Positions 7,001-14,290 are shown, numbered from the stretch's first letter. The stretch: 14,860 nucleotides of DNA from Thermoplasmata archaeon (GCA_021850835.1 JAJZKS010000016.1:1-14860), one strand, 5' to 3'. Made by a program: numbers and translations. Notes: generated by a model from the letters alone, not told the origin.

Positions 7001-7205
7001 TGCAAATTAATTCGTTAAGAGCTATTAAAGGTTAATGAACGCGTGCTCTTGCTTTATGCAGGAATACCTGTTGAGAAATGCATGAGAGTGACGATTCAAC
7101 TCTTTGGCAAGTGGATGCAGAAACCAGCGGCACGTTATTATCAAATAGTAATACATATAAAATATATAAGTTTAAATAGCATTATTTGAATATATCTTAT
7201 CTGAC
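6826..7205. other. Divergent intergenic region between GT2 and the membrane-protein operon
   Basis: These 380 bases separate two divergent units. The left half holds only the doubtful 62-codon frame. The right half (about 7000-7205) becomes strongly AT-rich and carries the promoter of the rightward operon. No tRNA-like fold, direct repeat or long inverted repeat was seen. Confidence 0.5.
7171..7178 (+). promoter_or_regulatory. TATA box of the membrane-protein/GT-C operon
   Basis: TTTAAATA matches the archaeal TATA consensus closely and lies in an AT-rich tract (TATATAAG just before it). Its centre is about 31 bases before the ATG at 7206, predicting transcription from about 7200 and a leader of only a few bases. 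No Shine-Dalgarno is present, consistent with a leaderless transcript. Confidence 0.6.
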
Positions 7206-7664
7206 ATGGCCAAAAACAATACTCACTTTAAGGCAGCGGTCGGTTTGCTTTTCCTGATAGATTTTTCAGTTACAATCGCAATCCTTTTCACGGACAGTAA
7301 TCTGCAGACAGATTTTGGCCTTGTCCCTAAGTATTTTATCCACTGGTATGGGCTCCTTGCAACAGCCATTGTAGATTTAACCGGGGCAGCTGTGATATTT
7401 ACGAAACCTTCAAGGCGCGTATTTTCCATAGGACTCGCCGGGTCCTCTTTATTGGCACTCTTCCTGGTGATAGATGTACTGACTTACCAGATGGTTGGTT
7501 TTTCATCCATAACGAGTTTCGCTTCCTATCTGTTCGGCGTAACAAAATACCCAGGAAGTCTCGGTTATATTCCGGGCCTGTATGACGCTCTGCTCTTTTC
7601 CTATGTTATTACATCTCTGACTTCTGCCCTCGCAATGAGAAGATTTAATTCCCAAATCAACTGA
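7206..7664 (+). CDS. Four-helix integral membrane protein, function unknown
   Basis: This 152-residue hydrophobic protein has four likely membrane helices at about residues 9-28, 45-66, 72-96 and 124-144, and a long loop (about 97-123) containing TKYPGSLGYIPGLYD. It ends in a basic tail (RRF), suggesting a cytosolic C-terminus. No family or catalytic motif was recognised. It is followed 14 bases later by a GT-C glycosyltransferase under the same promoter, so it may be a partner, a flippase-like helper or a stability factor for that enzyme. This rests on position only. Confidence 0.75.
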   Translation: MAKNNTHFKAAVGLLFLIDFSVTIAILFTDSNLQTDFGLVPKYFIHWYGLLATAIVDLTGAAVIFTKPSRRVFSIGLAGSSLLALFLVIDVLTYQMVGFSSITSFASYLFGVTKYPGSLGYIPGLYDALLFSYVITSLTSALAMRRFNSQIN

Positions 7665-7678
7665 TAGTTGGTGGGAGA

Positions 7679-9457
7679 TTGAAAAAAGTTGCAGTTCCGG
7701 AAAAGATCAAGAAGAACCGCAAGATCATCCTCTCTTTTCTATTTGCAGCAGGTATCCTTTCAATTGCAGTTTCCATCTTTTTTTCCATAGATTTGAGCCC
7801 CGGAGGAAGTTACACTGTAACTGGCACCAACGGTCTAACTGTTACTATTGTTCCAGGCAATATATCGGTTCCTTCTTCATTATCAGGGCTCGTAAATGTG
7901 GAATTGACTGTTCAGGGCAAATCTGACTTTTCAAACTTGAGTGTTCAGTTGGTCCAATCTGGCAAATTGGTAATGCAGAGTACTTTCCACTATCACTCCA
8001 CAACTTTCGCAGTGGCTTATCTCAGGATCTCAGGCAGTCTTTACAATGCTGGTGGAGTATTAGAGGTAGTGGCTCAAAATGCAGGTTCAGCATCTGTGCC
8101 AATTAACTGGAACAGTTCAGATCAAGGTATCCTTATTTCCATTGCACTTTATGCAGGGATTGCCTGCGTATTGTTGGCATTGGCCTTCTCAGATATCAGG
8201 AAAGTTCGGATTTGGCCGCTGTTTCCGGCTTTTTTTCTCATAAGTGTGCTCTTTGGCCAGAGATACGATGATTATTTTCTTATTTCCCCCGGTTTCAGGA
8301 TCTTATCTGGCGTGGACCCGTACAGGTCTTCTGCTTCAGTTCTGCCAGGGCTGACATGGGCATATCCTCCTTTGTTCCTTATTTGGAGTTATACTGTTGA
8401 CCGAATTTACCTGCTGCTACCTTCCGTGGCCCCCGTAGTGAATTCATCCCTGAATTACCTTGGGACAGAGTCTGGTAATCCCTATGGGGCCTGGAAATCC
8501 CTTATGGGATTAAATTTACCACTCCTATATGGTTTGGTCAAGCTGCCTTTGCTAATCTCATTTTACTGGATATTCTACTCTCTAAAGAGCCTCACAGGAA
8601 AAATGCACTGGAAATTGTGGCTCCTCAACCCCTTCATTGTGGTTGTGGCAGTAATGTGGGGGCAACTTGACGTTCTGGCAACTGCCTTTATGCTACAGGC
8701 CATTATATTCAGCAGGAACGGAAGATCATGGATGGGAGTGATGTTTGCCGCAGTTGGAGCCGCTATTAAGGTTTTCCCGGCACTGATAATCCCATATATA
8801 CTCCTTTTTTCCAAGAACAGAATCAGGGACATGACTGCAATCCTTCCTCCTCTTGCAGTTACTCTTCTCATTTACCAGTTTACTGGAGGAATTTTCAGCT
8901 CAGTTTTTGACCTTCTTTATGCCCGTTCCTTTCCCACATATGGGGGTTCATTTGTCAGCAATGGGCTAAGCTGGCAGGTAATGATTTCCTATTTTGGCAT
9001 TACTTCTTTTCCGTCACTGTTCCTTTGGGCCTTCATTCCCTTATTCGTTTTGGTTACTGCAGTGTGTTATTTGCGGAAGGTACCTTTGGTGGATTATTCT
9101 GCCCTGATCTTTTTCTTGTTCTTCCTGACCTACAATTTTGTAAATCCACAGTATTTCCTCTGGCTCATACCTTTGCTGCTGGTAATGGGCAGAGAGGAGT
9201 ATGCTCTGGTTATCTCGGCTGTTGGGGCGATCTTCATGCTACTTACTTATAGCTTTACATATTTCCTCAATCCATTCATTTCATGGAACTACCAGAGCAG
9301 CGCACTGGGGCAGATTGAGAACATAAAGGTCCTTGTTCTAGGTTCTGCTTTAATCAGGGATATTCTCGCCATCATAGCTACAGTTTTGTTTGCCTTTATG
9401 TTCTATAAAGTTGCAGAAAAAAACATCCTACCAAGGCCTATGCCGGATTCCCCATAG
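7679..9457 (+). CDS. GT-C type polytopic glycosyltransferase with an extracytosolic N-terminal domain
   Basis: This 592-residue membrane enzyme probably transfers a sugar from a polyprenyl-phosphate donor on the outer face of the membrane. Residues 17-36 form a first helix. Residues 38-150 form a beta-rich, sequon-containing outside domain (N61, N86, N145), and about 10 further helices follow. GT-C hallmarks are RYDDYF (195-200, catalytic-type Asp pair in the first large loop), GVDPYR (211-216), YPPL (229-232), WGQLDVLA (327-334) and FVNPQYFLW (487-495). This pattern is typical of the GT87/DUF2029-like mannosyltransferase group. The start is a TTG at 7679. The GGTG at 7670-7673 is well placed for the end of archaeal 16S rRNA, and no other in-frame start is near. 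The N-terminal domain is not usual for this group and could bind the acceptor. Sugar and acceptor are unknown. N-glycan or glycolipid extension is likely. Confidence 0.82.
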   Translation: MKKVAVPEKIKKNRKIILSFLFAAGILSIAVSIFFSIDLSPGGSYTVTGTNGLTVTIVPGNISVPSSLSGLVNVELTVQGKSDFSNLSVQLVQSGKLVMQSTFHYHSTTFAVAYLRISGSLYNAGGVLEVVAQNAGSASVPINWNSSDQGILISIALYAGIACVLLALAFSDIRKVRIWPLFPAFFLISVLFGQRYDDYFLISPGFRILSGVDPYRSSASVLPGLTWAYPPLFLIWSYTVDRIYLLLPSVAPVVNSSLNYLGTESGNPYGAWKSLMGLNLPLLYGLVKLPLLISFYWIFYSLKSLTGKMHWKLWLLNPFIVVVAVMWGQLDVLATAFMLQAIIFSRNGRSWMGVMFAAVGAAIKVFPALIIPYILLFSKNRIRDMTAILPPLAVTLLIYQFTGGIFSSVFDLLYARSFPTYGGSFVSNGLSWQVMISYFGITSFPSLFLWAFIPLFVLVTAVCYLRKVPLVDYSALIFFLFFLTYNFVNPQYFLWLIPLLLVMGREEYALVISAVGAIFMLLTYSFTYFLNPFISWNYQSSALGQIENIKVLVLGSALIRDILAIIATVLFAFMFYKVAEKNILPRPMPDSP

Positions 9458-9881
9458 ACTTGTTGATTCTGTTGAATGAGCTTATGATATCATTCAAAAA
9501 TTTAACCCACTATTGCATAAGTATCAATTAAACCAGGATATGTTCATAACAGAAATTTACCAATTCAATTGGCAAAGAAAAATGGAACCATTTGCGGGTT
9601 GCAACTTCACATTGTGTAACTGTAAGCAAATGCTTCCAACAGTATCGGGAAAATTGAATTTCAGTTCAGTTCTTCCCGGGGAATCTGTTTACGAACTTGT
9701 AAATTGCCCATCCCACTCTTGATAACCTGGACTTTCTCAAGTAAACCACCCTATGTTAAGATGAATATTAGAAAAAAGGTATAAGGCAGTCAGAACATCA
9801 AGTCTGAATCTATGGTCTAGGTTGCTTCCAAAGATAGGATATTAAAGGATTTTGCCAAATATTGGTCATTGGGGAAAAAAT
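9458..9881. other. Convergent intergenic region, no gene seen
   Basis: This is a 424-base gap between the converging GT-C and ABC permease genes. It contains a hairpin right after the GT-C gene (9472-9497) and the ABC-operon terminator at its right edge. A 69-codon frame at 9513-9722 is Cys-rich and random-looking and has no ribosome site or promoter, so it is not called. No repeat family or RNA gene was recognised. The length is large for this compact region, so an unrecognised small RNA or decayed gene is possible. Confidence 0.5.
9472..9497 (+). terminator. Hairpin after the GT-C gene
   Basis: Perfect 8-base arms TTGAATGA and TCATTCAA enclose a 10-base loop, 15 bases after the GT-C stop codon. 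No T-run follows on this strand (it is followed by A5T3), so termination is uncertain. It may instead protect the mRNA 3' end. Confidence 0.3.
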
Positions 9882-9892
9882 TCACTTTCCCC
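9871..9892 (-). terminator. Hairpin with U-run at the end of the ABC operon
   Basis: On the minus strand, GGGGAAA and TTTCCCC form 7-base arms around an 8-base loop, and the element contains a run of six T. The left arm lies in the last codons of the permease and the hairpin spans its stop codon at 9884-9882. It probably ends the operon transcript. Confidence 0.55.
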
Positions 9893-10607
9893 ATGAAATG
9901 AGTATGGTCTCCCTTCTGAATGCCTTTACACTGACAAAAAATATGACTAATGCAGCAACAAGAAATCCAACACCTGCTAACAAATTGATTAGAAGATCCG
10001 ATCCTGATACCACTAATGGCAGGAACACCAGCAACAGCAGTGGGAGCACAACTAAGGCTGATACCTGTTGAGCCGCTCTCACATCCTTCATCTTTGAAGA
10101 TACCAGAAGGGTGAGGAAGGTTCCAAGCATACCTGTAACGGGAGCTAGAAAGAACATCTGTACCATTGTCAGTTCTGTAGGGAACAGGAAGTATCCGAGA
10201 TGCCCATAGGTGAGGGCGTCCATTACGACTATGTAAAGGGTGAATGCTACCCAAGAAAGCAGTATTCCTATGGAAAGGGGTGCAAGAGCCTTGCCCGCAA
10301 ACAGTTCGGAATCCGTGATGGGCGTGGCCAGGAGCGGTTCAAGGCTGTGGTTGTTCTTCTCAAGTATGACGCTCGTTGATCCGATAAGAGAGGTTATTAT
10401 TGCAGGAATGAAGACCATTATGGTGGAGAAAGTGGAAAGAAGCGCCCTTGATTGCCCGCTGGTTGAAAGTGCAATTGCAAGTGAATCTATCACGCTGACA
10501 GCCACAAGCATAATGGGGAGGAGCAGGAGAGAATAGAAAACGTACCCATTCCTTCGGACTTCCTGGAAGTCCTTGCGCATCATTTCCCGCACAAGGCTGA
10601 TATTCAT
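9882..10607 (-). CDS. ABC-2 type permease
   Basis: This 241-residue integral membrane protein is the membrane half of an ABC exporter. An N-terminal amphipathic stretch (VREMMRKDFQEVRRNG) typical of the ABC-2 family is followed by about six helices at roughly 23-48, 58-78, 112-130, 148-168, 184-202 and 207-228. The motif SVILEKNNHSLEPLLATPI (about 79-97) matches the family signature E-K-(E)-x-G-T-L-E-x-L-L-x-T-P, which forms the coupling helix to the ATPase. Its ATG overlaps the ATPase stop codon (ATGA), and a perfect AGGAGG stands seven bases before it, so the two are coupled. It is shorter than the large 370-residue permeases and would act as a dimer. The cargo is unknown; drug, lipid or glycan export are all possible. 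Confidence 0.88.
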   Translation of the reverse strand: MNISLVREMMRKDFQEVRRNGYVFYSLLLLPIMLVAVSVIDSLAIALSTSGQSRALLSTFSTIMVFIPAIITSLIGSTSVILEKNNHSLEPLLATPITDSELFAGKALAPLSIGILLSWVAFTLYIVVMDALTYGHLGYFLFPTELTMVQMFFLAPVTGMLGTFLTLLVSSKMKDVRAAQQVSALVVLPLLLLVFLPLVVSGSDLLINLLAGVGFLVAALVIFFVSVKAFRRETILISWGK

Positions 10608-11539
10608 AGCTTTCCCTCCTTTGATTTCTCCACAATAGAGAGGTAAACATCCTCAAGTGAACGCCTGATTTCTCCTATGAACTGTATCCTGAACCCCTTC
10701 CCAACAAGGTATGCGGTTATGTCGGGATTGTTCTTTTCCGGAGAGTCTACTTCCATTACTAGAGAATCCTTGGAGATTCTGGCAGAATTTACAAATGGCA
10801 TGGCCTCGATCTCTTTCAGATCCAGGCCCTGGATGCTTTCAATATGGAACACAACCGTTCTCTTGAAAGCCTGCGCTTTAAGGGCACTTGGTGAATCTAT
10901 GGCCAGAAGGCGGTTCCGAATAACTGCGACTCTGTCGCTCAGTTTGTCTGCATCGTCAAGGTCGTGCGTTGAAAGAATAACAGTTTTCCCGTTTTCTTTG
11001 AGGCTTTTCATGTAATCCCGGACAAATTTGGAGGATTCAGGGTCCAGTCCGGAGAGAGGCTCGTCAAGAAACACGTATTTCGGATCATGCATCACGGTTC
11101 TCAATATGGCAAGTTTCTGCTTCATACCCTTGGAGAATGTGGCTACTAGTGAGTCCCTCTTGTCCCAAAGCTCGAATTCAACCATCAAATCCTTGGTCCT
11201 GGATTCAATGGCGCTATCACTCATTCCATACATTCGGCCATAAAACTGGAGATTCCTGTATGCAGAGAGGTTTTCATAATGCCCCGGTACCTCTGGCAAT
11301 ATACCTATTTTCCTGTGAATTTCCGGCAATAGCTGCAACTGGTCAGTTCTGATGTCATCAACTGAGACATATCCGTTTGTGGGGGAAATCATGCCCGTCA
11401 TCAACCTCAAGGTAGTGGTCTTTCCTGAGCCGTTTGGGCCAAGCAATGCAAATATCTGTGCATCCCGGATTTCGAAATTTAGATCTTCAACGCCTACTGT
11501 GTTGCCGTATACCCGGGTAAGTCCTGATACCTGGATCAA
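10604..11539 (-). CDS. ABC transporter ATP-binding protein
   Basis: This 311-residue ATPase powers the adjacent ABC-2 permease from the cytosolic side. All sites are intact: Walker A GPNGSGKT (34-41), the Q-loop position in GILPEVPGHYENLS (Glu instead of Gln, common in this subgroup), signature FSKGMKQKL (135-143), Walker B YVFLDEP (155-161), D-loop SGLD and the H-loop His192. Residues from about 225 to the end form an additional C-terminal domain with alternating strands (VVFHIES, SLVMEVDS, RSLEDVYLS) as in DrrA/CcmA-like drug or lipid exporters. The start is a TTG at 11539 directly after the stop of the zinc-ribbon gene (TGATTG), with GAGG about nine bases before it. There is no in-frame ATG nearby. 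Confidence 0.92.
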   Translation of the reverse strand: MIQVSGLTRVYGNTVGVEDLNFEIRDAQIFALLGPNGSGKTTTLRLMTGMISPTNGYVSVDDIRTDQLQLLPEIHRKIGILPEVPGHYENLSAYRNLQFYGRMYGMSDSAIESRTKDLMVEFELWDKRDSLVATFSKGMKQKLAILRTVMHDPKYVFLDEPLSGLDPESSKFVRDYMKSLKENGKTVILSTHDLDDADKLSDRVAVIRNRLLAIDSPSALKAQAFKRTVVFHIESIQGLDLKEIEAMPFVNSARISKDSLVMEVDSPEKNNPDITAYLVGKGFRIQFIGEIRRSLEDVYLSIVEKSKEGKL

Positions 11540-11809
11540 TCACTCATCCTCGTATTTTGATTCTTCAACAAGGTCTGATTCTTCAGTTGGTGCTGCCTTT
11601 GCAGTCACACCAGCATCTACGGCGGGATTCTTTGACAGGTCTGTTTCCTGCGCCAGTTTGTAATGTTTTCTCCGCTTCTCTTCCTTGCATTGCGGACACC
11701 TGACAACTCCTGTTCCAGGGATGGTCCATCCAAGGTGAGAGAATTTCATATCCATAATTGGTGCTTTGAAAACAAAACTACAATTGGGGCACTCTAGAAA
11801 TTTTGCCAT
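11540..11809 (-). CDS. Small zinc-ribbon protein heading the ABC operon
   Basis: This 89-residue protein has two CxxC knuckles, C7-x2-C10 (ECPNCSF) and C38-x2-C41 (RCPQCKE), separated by 27 residues. That gives a treble-clef or ribbon site for one zinc. A basic stretch (KEEKRRKHYK, 42-51) follows, and then an Ala/Glu/Asp-rich, probably disordered acidic tail (about 60-89). The basic part could bind nucleic acid or phospholipid. The acidic tail and small size resemble archaeal zinc-ribbon regulators, but no family is assigned. It is the first gene of the operon and its stop abuts the ATPase start, so it may regulate the transporter or only share its promoter. The transcript appears nearly leaderless. 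Confidence 0.75.
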   Translation of the reverse strand: MAKFLECPNCSFVFKAPIMDMKFSHLGWTIPGTGVVRCPQCKEEKRRKHYKLAQETDLSKNPAVDAGVTAKAAPTEESDLVEESKYEDE

Positions 11810-11915
11810 GGAAATCCATTTTCAATCATTTTCTAGTTAAATAATTTGATCTCATACCTTATTTTTATTTATAGATGCGGCAACTTTAAAGTATGATAAT
11901 GAGAATTCCAATATA
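11810..11915. promoter_or_regulatory. Divergent promoter region, ABC operon and corA-type gene
   Basis: These 106 AT-rich bases hold both promoters. Leftward, TTATTTAA (11844-11837) is centred about 31 bases before the zinc-ribbon ATG. Rightward, TTTAAAGT (about 11885-11892) is centred 28 bases before the ATG at 11916, and a further TTTATTTATA lies at about 11864-11873. Neither gene has a proper ribosome site, so both mRNAs are probably leaderless. The shared region would allow joint regulation. Confidence 0.5.
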
Positions 11916-12932
11916 ATGCGAGCTACTCTGTCAAGCATTTCCCACAAGGAACTTTCATCAAAAGAACTCACAAACAATGAAGATCTGAAGCCCGTGGCTG
12001 GACAGGAAAACTACTGGCTCGATGTGCAGGACTTCGACGCAGACACCCTAAAAGTGCTCGGCGATTTCTTTTTCTTGGATCCTCTGACAGTGGAGGATAT
12101 TGGCACCGGAAAGCAGAGGATTAAAACAGAAGACTACCAGAACTACATTTTTTCTGTATCCAAGGGAGTTGTCAAGACAGTTGAAGGTAATTTTGAATAT
12201 GGTGTGGAGGAGATATTCATTGTACTGTCCGAAAAGAACATCATGACCCTTCACAAAGGTAACTCAACCATAGTGAACCACTCCTTGGAAGCTCTGAAGA
12301 ACAGGGCAAAGACACTGAAGAAGGAAATATTCCTGAATTCTGTTGCTTTTCACACAATCTATGATTTCTCAGTGGACTCGTTTTATACGGTCCTTTCAGA
12401 AATAGAAAATTGGCTTGTTTCCATAAGGAGTGAAGTCCTTGATTTTGATTCCCTCAAGGCCAGAGATATCTCTGATGTAAAAGGACTCCTTGGGCTCATA
12501 TCAAAAGCAAGAAAGGAATTGAGCGAACTGAGGATAATGCTATCACAGCATCGCGATGTGGTCTCCCTTGCTGAGAGGGGGTCTGTGAAGTTCCTATCAG
12601 TGGACCTAATGCCTGCCTTCAGGGACGTCTATGACCACACTTTCCAGCTCATTGAGACACTGGATACTTACATGCTTCGAACCGGGGATGTCAGGGATCT
12701 TTATTTCACAATGCGTGCGGCTTTTACAGACAATATCCTGAGGCTTCTCACCATAGTTGCTACTATTTTCCTTCCACTGACTTTTCTGACAGGGTTTTAT
12801 GGAATGAACTTTACAGCGGGATTCACTCAGCCTGGTACTGGTTCCATTGCAGGTTTCTGGGCTCTCGATGCGTTTATGGTTATGCTGGCAGTGGTGCTTC
12901 TAGTTTTATTCAGGAGAAGAGGCTGGGTCTGA
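11916..12932 (+). CDS. corA: CorA-family divalent cation transporter
   Basis: This 338-residue protein has the length and order of CorA, a homopentameric Mg2+ (or Co2+/Ni2+) channel. The cytosolic N-terminal domain (about 1-140) includes the family stretch FFFLDPLTVEDIGTGKQRIKTEDYQNYIF. A long helical funnel (about 145-270) leads to pore helix 1 (about 272-295). The diagnostic GMN is present at 296-298 (GFYGMNF), the selectivity filter at the outer mouth. A second helix (about 312-333) ends with the basic RRRGWV. The outer loop after GMN is TAGFTQPGTGS and lacks the acidic MPE-type residues common in bacterial CorA. The ATG is followed by a plausible N-terminus and preceded by a TATA-like box at leaderless distance. 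Ion specificity cannot be read from the sequence. Confidence 0.92.
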   Translation: MRATLSSISHKELSSKELTNNEDLKPVAGQENYWLDVQDFDADTLKVLGDFFFLDPLTVEDIGTGKQRIKTEDYQNYIFSVSKGVVKTVEGNFEYGVEEIFIVLSEKNIMTLHKGNSTIVNHSLEALKNRAKTLKKEIFLNSVAFHTIYDFSVDSFYTVLSEIENWLVSIRSEVLDFDSLKARDISDVKGLLGLISKARKELSELRIMLSQHRDVVSLAERGSVKFLSVDLMPAFRDVYDHTFQLIETLDTYMLRTGDVRDLYFTMRAAFTDNILRLLTIVATIFLPLTFLTGFYGMNFTAGFTQPGTGSIAGFWALDAFMVMLAVVLLVLFRRRGWV

Positions 12933-12988
12933 AGATTACTCAAACATTTTAAGAAGAAATTACATTCAAGTACAGCAGGAAAGATTCC

Positions 12989-13381
12989 ATGAGGAGATTA
13001 AGCAATTCAGTAATTATTCTAGTTGTCTATGCAATCATAGTCATTGTGATAAACTTCGTACTACCAACATTCATCAGAGTGAATTCATTTTACGGAGGTT
13101 ACATCCCATTTTTCCTGTTCTTTCCCTTTATGTTCCGGAGAGGATTTGGTTCAAGAAGAAAAAGCTCTAGCGATACCTCAGAAAACAAGCAGCCAGAGGA
13201 CGAATTGCTTAATGGAAATTACAATACTTCAAACTGGGAGGCAAAAAACAGGACGGAGTACGATGAATTTGGCATTCCGGTTAAAAAAGTCCCTGAACGA
13301 ACATGGTACTACATTGGAATCGCAGTGGTCTTTGCCGTATCAATCTCTATACTCCTCTATCGAGGGATTTTTTCATTTTAA
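12989..13381 (+). CDS. Small membrane protein of unknown function
   Basis: This 130-residue protein has hydrophobic helices at about 8-28, 36-50 and 107-124. Between them lies a cytosolic-type linker (about 51-105) that starts basic (RRGFGSRRK) and becomes Ser/Asn/Glu-rich, ending with YDEFGIPVKKVP. No known family was recognised, though the DEFGIPV stretch recurs in small archaeal membrane proteins and may be a docking motif. It begins 56 bases after the CorA gene on the same strand, with a weak AGGAAAG ahead of the ATG. It may be cotranscribed with it. Confidence 0.7.
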   Translation: MRRLSNSVIILVVYAIIVIVINFVLPTFIRVNSFYGGYIPFFLFFPFMFRRGFGSRRKSSSDTSENKQPEDELLNGNYNTSNWEAKNRTEYDEFGIPVKKVPERTWYYIGIAVVFAVSISILLYRGIFSF

Positions 13382-13390
13382 GTGACAAGG

Positions 13391-13427
13391 GGCATTTTTC
13401 ACTTTGGCTTCCAATCCATAATTTTTT
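13391..13427 (+). terminator. T-run terminator candidates
   Basis: Two pyrimidine runs, TTTTTC at about 13395-13400 and TTTTTT at 13422-13427, follow the small membrane-protein gene by 10-45 bases. Archaeal RNA polymerase can stop at such T-runs without a hairpin. No strong stem is seen. Confidence 0.4.
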
Positions 13428-13484
13428 ACGAGTCCGGTAAAAGTCTCTTTCAAAAGGACGCAATTTGTCGGAACCCCAAATACC

Positions 13485-13493
13485 TTAATTAAA
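13485..13493 (+). promoter_or_regulatory. TATA-like box of the SDR gene
   Basis: TTAATTAAA is centred about 24 bases before the ATG at 13513, which predicts a start of transcription at or next to the ATG. There is no ribosome site, so the mRNA is probably leaderless. Confidence 0.5.
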
Positions 13494-13512
13494 GATGGAT
13501 TGTTAATGAATC

Positions 13513-14241
13513 ATGGTAGATTTAATCAGAGATTCATTGGCGGGAAAAGTTGCAGTTGTAATTGGGGTTGGTCCCGGACAGGGAATTTCTGCGGTGAGAA
13601 TGCTTATCAACTTTGGCGCTAAAGTTGCAATTGTCTCAAGAACCGGAAATATGTTTGGACTGGTGGAGTCTTCCACTATCAAGGCTTACAAAGCAGATGC
13701 AACGAATGAGGAAGAGCTGAAAGCGGTGAGGGATAAGATTCTATCTGATTATGGCAGTATATACACTGTGGTCTCAAATGTTGGAACATGGCAGTCATTC
13801 AAGGGCCTCTTTCCAGAAAGGGCGGATTTCCAGAAAATGCTCGATATAAACCTGATTTCACAGCTAACGGTCCTGAAGGTATTCTCTGAACCAATGCTGC
13901 AAAAGGGTGGCTCTTTTGTTTTAGTGGGCGCTTCAAGGCATATTTTCAAAGGAAATGACTTGTCCTACAATGTTTCCAAATATGCACTGGAAGAACTTGT
14001 CAGGAAGTCTGCTGAGAGCCTGAGGAAATACAACATCAGGGTAAACGGCGTATTGCCTGGCGGTGTGAGCAAGGAGGACAATTACTACAAAGTTTTCCCA
14101 TTCAATGTCACTAAATTCTCGGAGAAGACCCAACTTGAACCCATAGAAGTTGCCATGGTCAATGCCTTCCTTGCCAGTGAAATGTCTCTTGGAATAAACG
14201 GACAGTGCATTTCTGTGGACAGAGGGCTTAACACCGTTTAA
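13513..14241 (+). CDS. Short-chain dehydrogenase/reductase (SDR)
   Basis: This 242-residue cytosolic oxidoreductase has a single Rossmann domain of classical SDR length. The cofactor loop is GVGPGQG (18-24, the G-x3-G-x-G pattern with Ile in place of the usual Thr before it). VSRTG (41-45) follows the second strand, where the Arg suggests NADPH. ADAT (61-64) lies near the adenine, and SNVG (88-91) stands for NNAG. The catalytic set is N113 (DINLIS), S141, Y152 and K156 (YNVSK). The Ser-Tyr spacing is a little shorter than usual. The end (INGQCISVDRGL, about 228-239) matches the C-terminal strand IxGQxixVDGG of ketoacyl-reductase and sugar-dehydrogenase types. The substrate cannot be told from sequence. 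It stands alone, between a small membrane-protein gene and an insertion-sequence remnant. Confidence 0.88.
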   Translation: MVDLIRDSLAGKVAVVIGVGPGQGISAVRMLINFGAKVAIVSRTGNMFGLVESSTIKAYKADATNEEELKAVRDKILSDYGSIYTVVSNVGTWQSFKGLFPERADFQKMLDINLISQLTVLKVFSEPMLQKGGSFVLVGASRHIFKGNDLSYNVSKYALEELVRKSAESLRKYNIRVNGVLPGGVSKEDNYYKVFPFNVTKFSEKTQLEPIEVAMVNAFLASEMSLGINGQCISVDRGLNTV

Positions 14242-14242
14242 C

Positions 14243-14266
14243 TTTAAATTAATTTTTCAATTTAAA
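14243..14266 (+). terminator. AT-rich hairpin with T-run after the SDR gene
   Basis: Arms TTTAAATT and AATTTAAA (8 bases, perfect) enclose a loop containing TTTTT, starting two bases after the SDR stop codon. A T-run in an AT hairpin could terminate the SDR transcript. The stem is weak because it has no G or C. Confidence 0.4.
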
Positions 14267-14267
14267 A

Positions 14268-14290
14268 CTGTGTTGCATAATTAATGCAAT
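14268..14290 (+). repeat. Palindrome, possible left end of the insertion sequence
   Basis: TTGCAT-AATTA-ATGCAA (14273-14289) has perfect 6-base arms. It lies about 35-50 bases before the first transposase-like codon, where the left terminal inverted repeat of an IS5-type element would be expected. The right end lies outside the window, so it cannot be matched here. Confidence 0.3.

Noticed and set aside
9513..9520. TTGCATAA also present at 14273-14280, possibly a second insertion-sequence end
   Set aside because: Identity stops after eight bases and no transposase trace lies near 9513, so it is probably coincidence.
9513..9722. 69-codon open frame in the gap after the GT-C gene
   Set aside because: No ribosome site or well-placed TATA box, and a Cys/Asn-rich product without recognisable pattern. 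It most likely arises by chance.
9817..10254. 145-codon minus-strand frame overlapping the permease
   Set aside because: It is a shifted frame of the ABC-2 permease gene, whose own frame has the family signature and a perfect ribosome site.
10677..11015. 112-codon plus-strand frame opposite the ABC ATPase
   Set aside because: Antisense to intact Walker and signature motifs, with no promoter or ribosome site.
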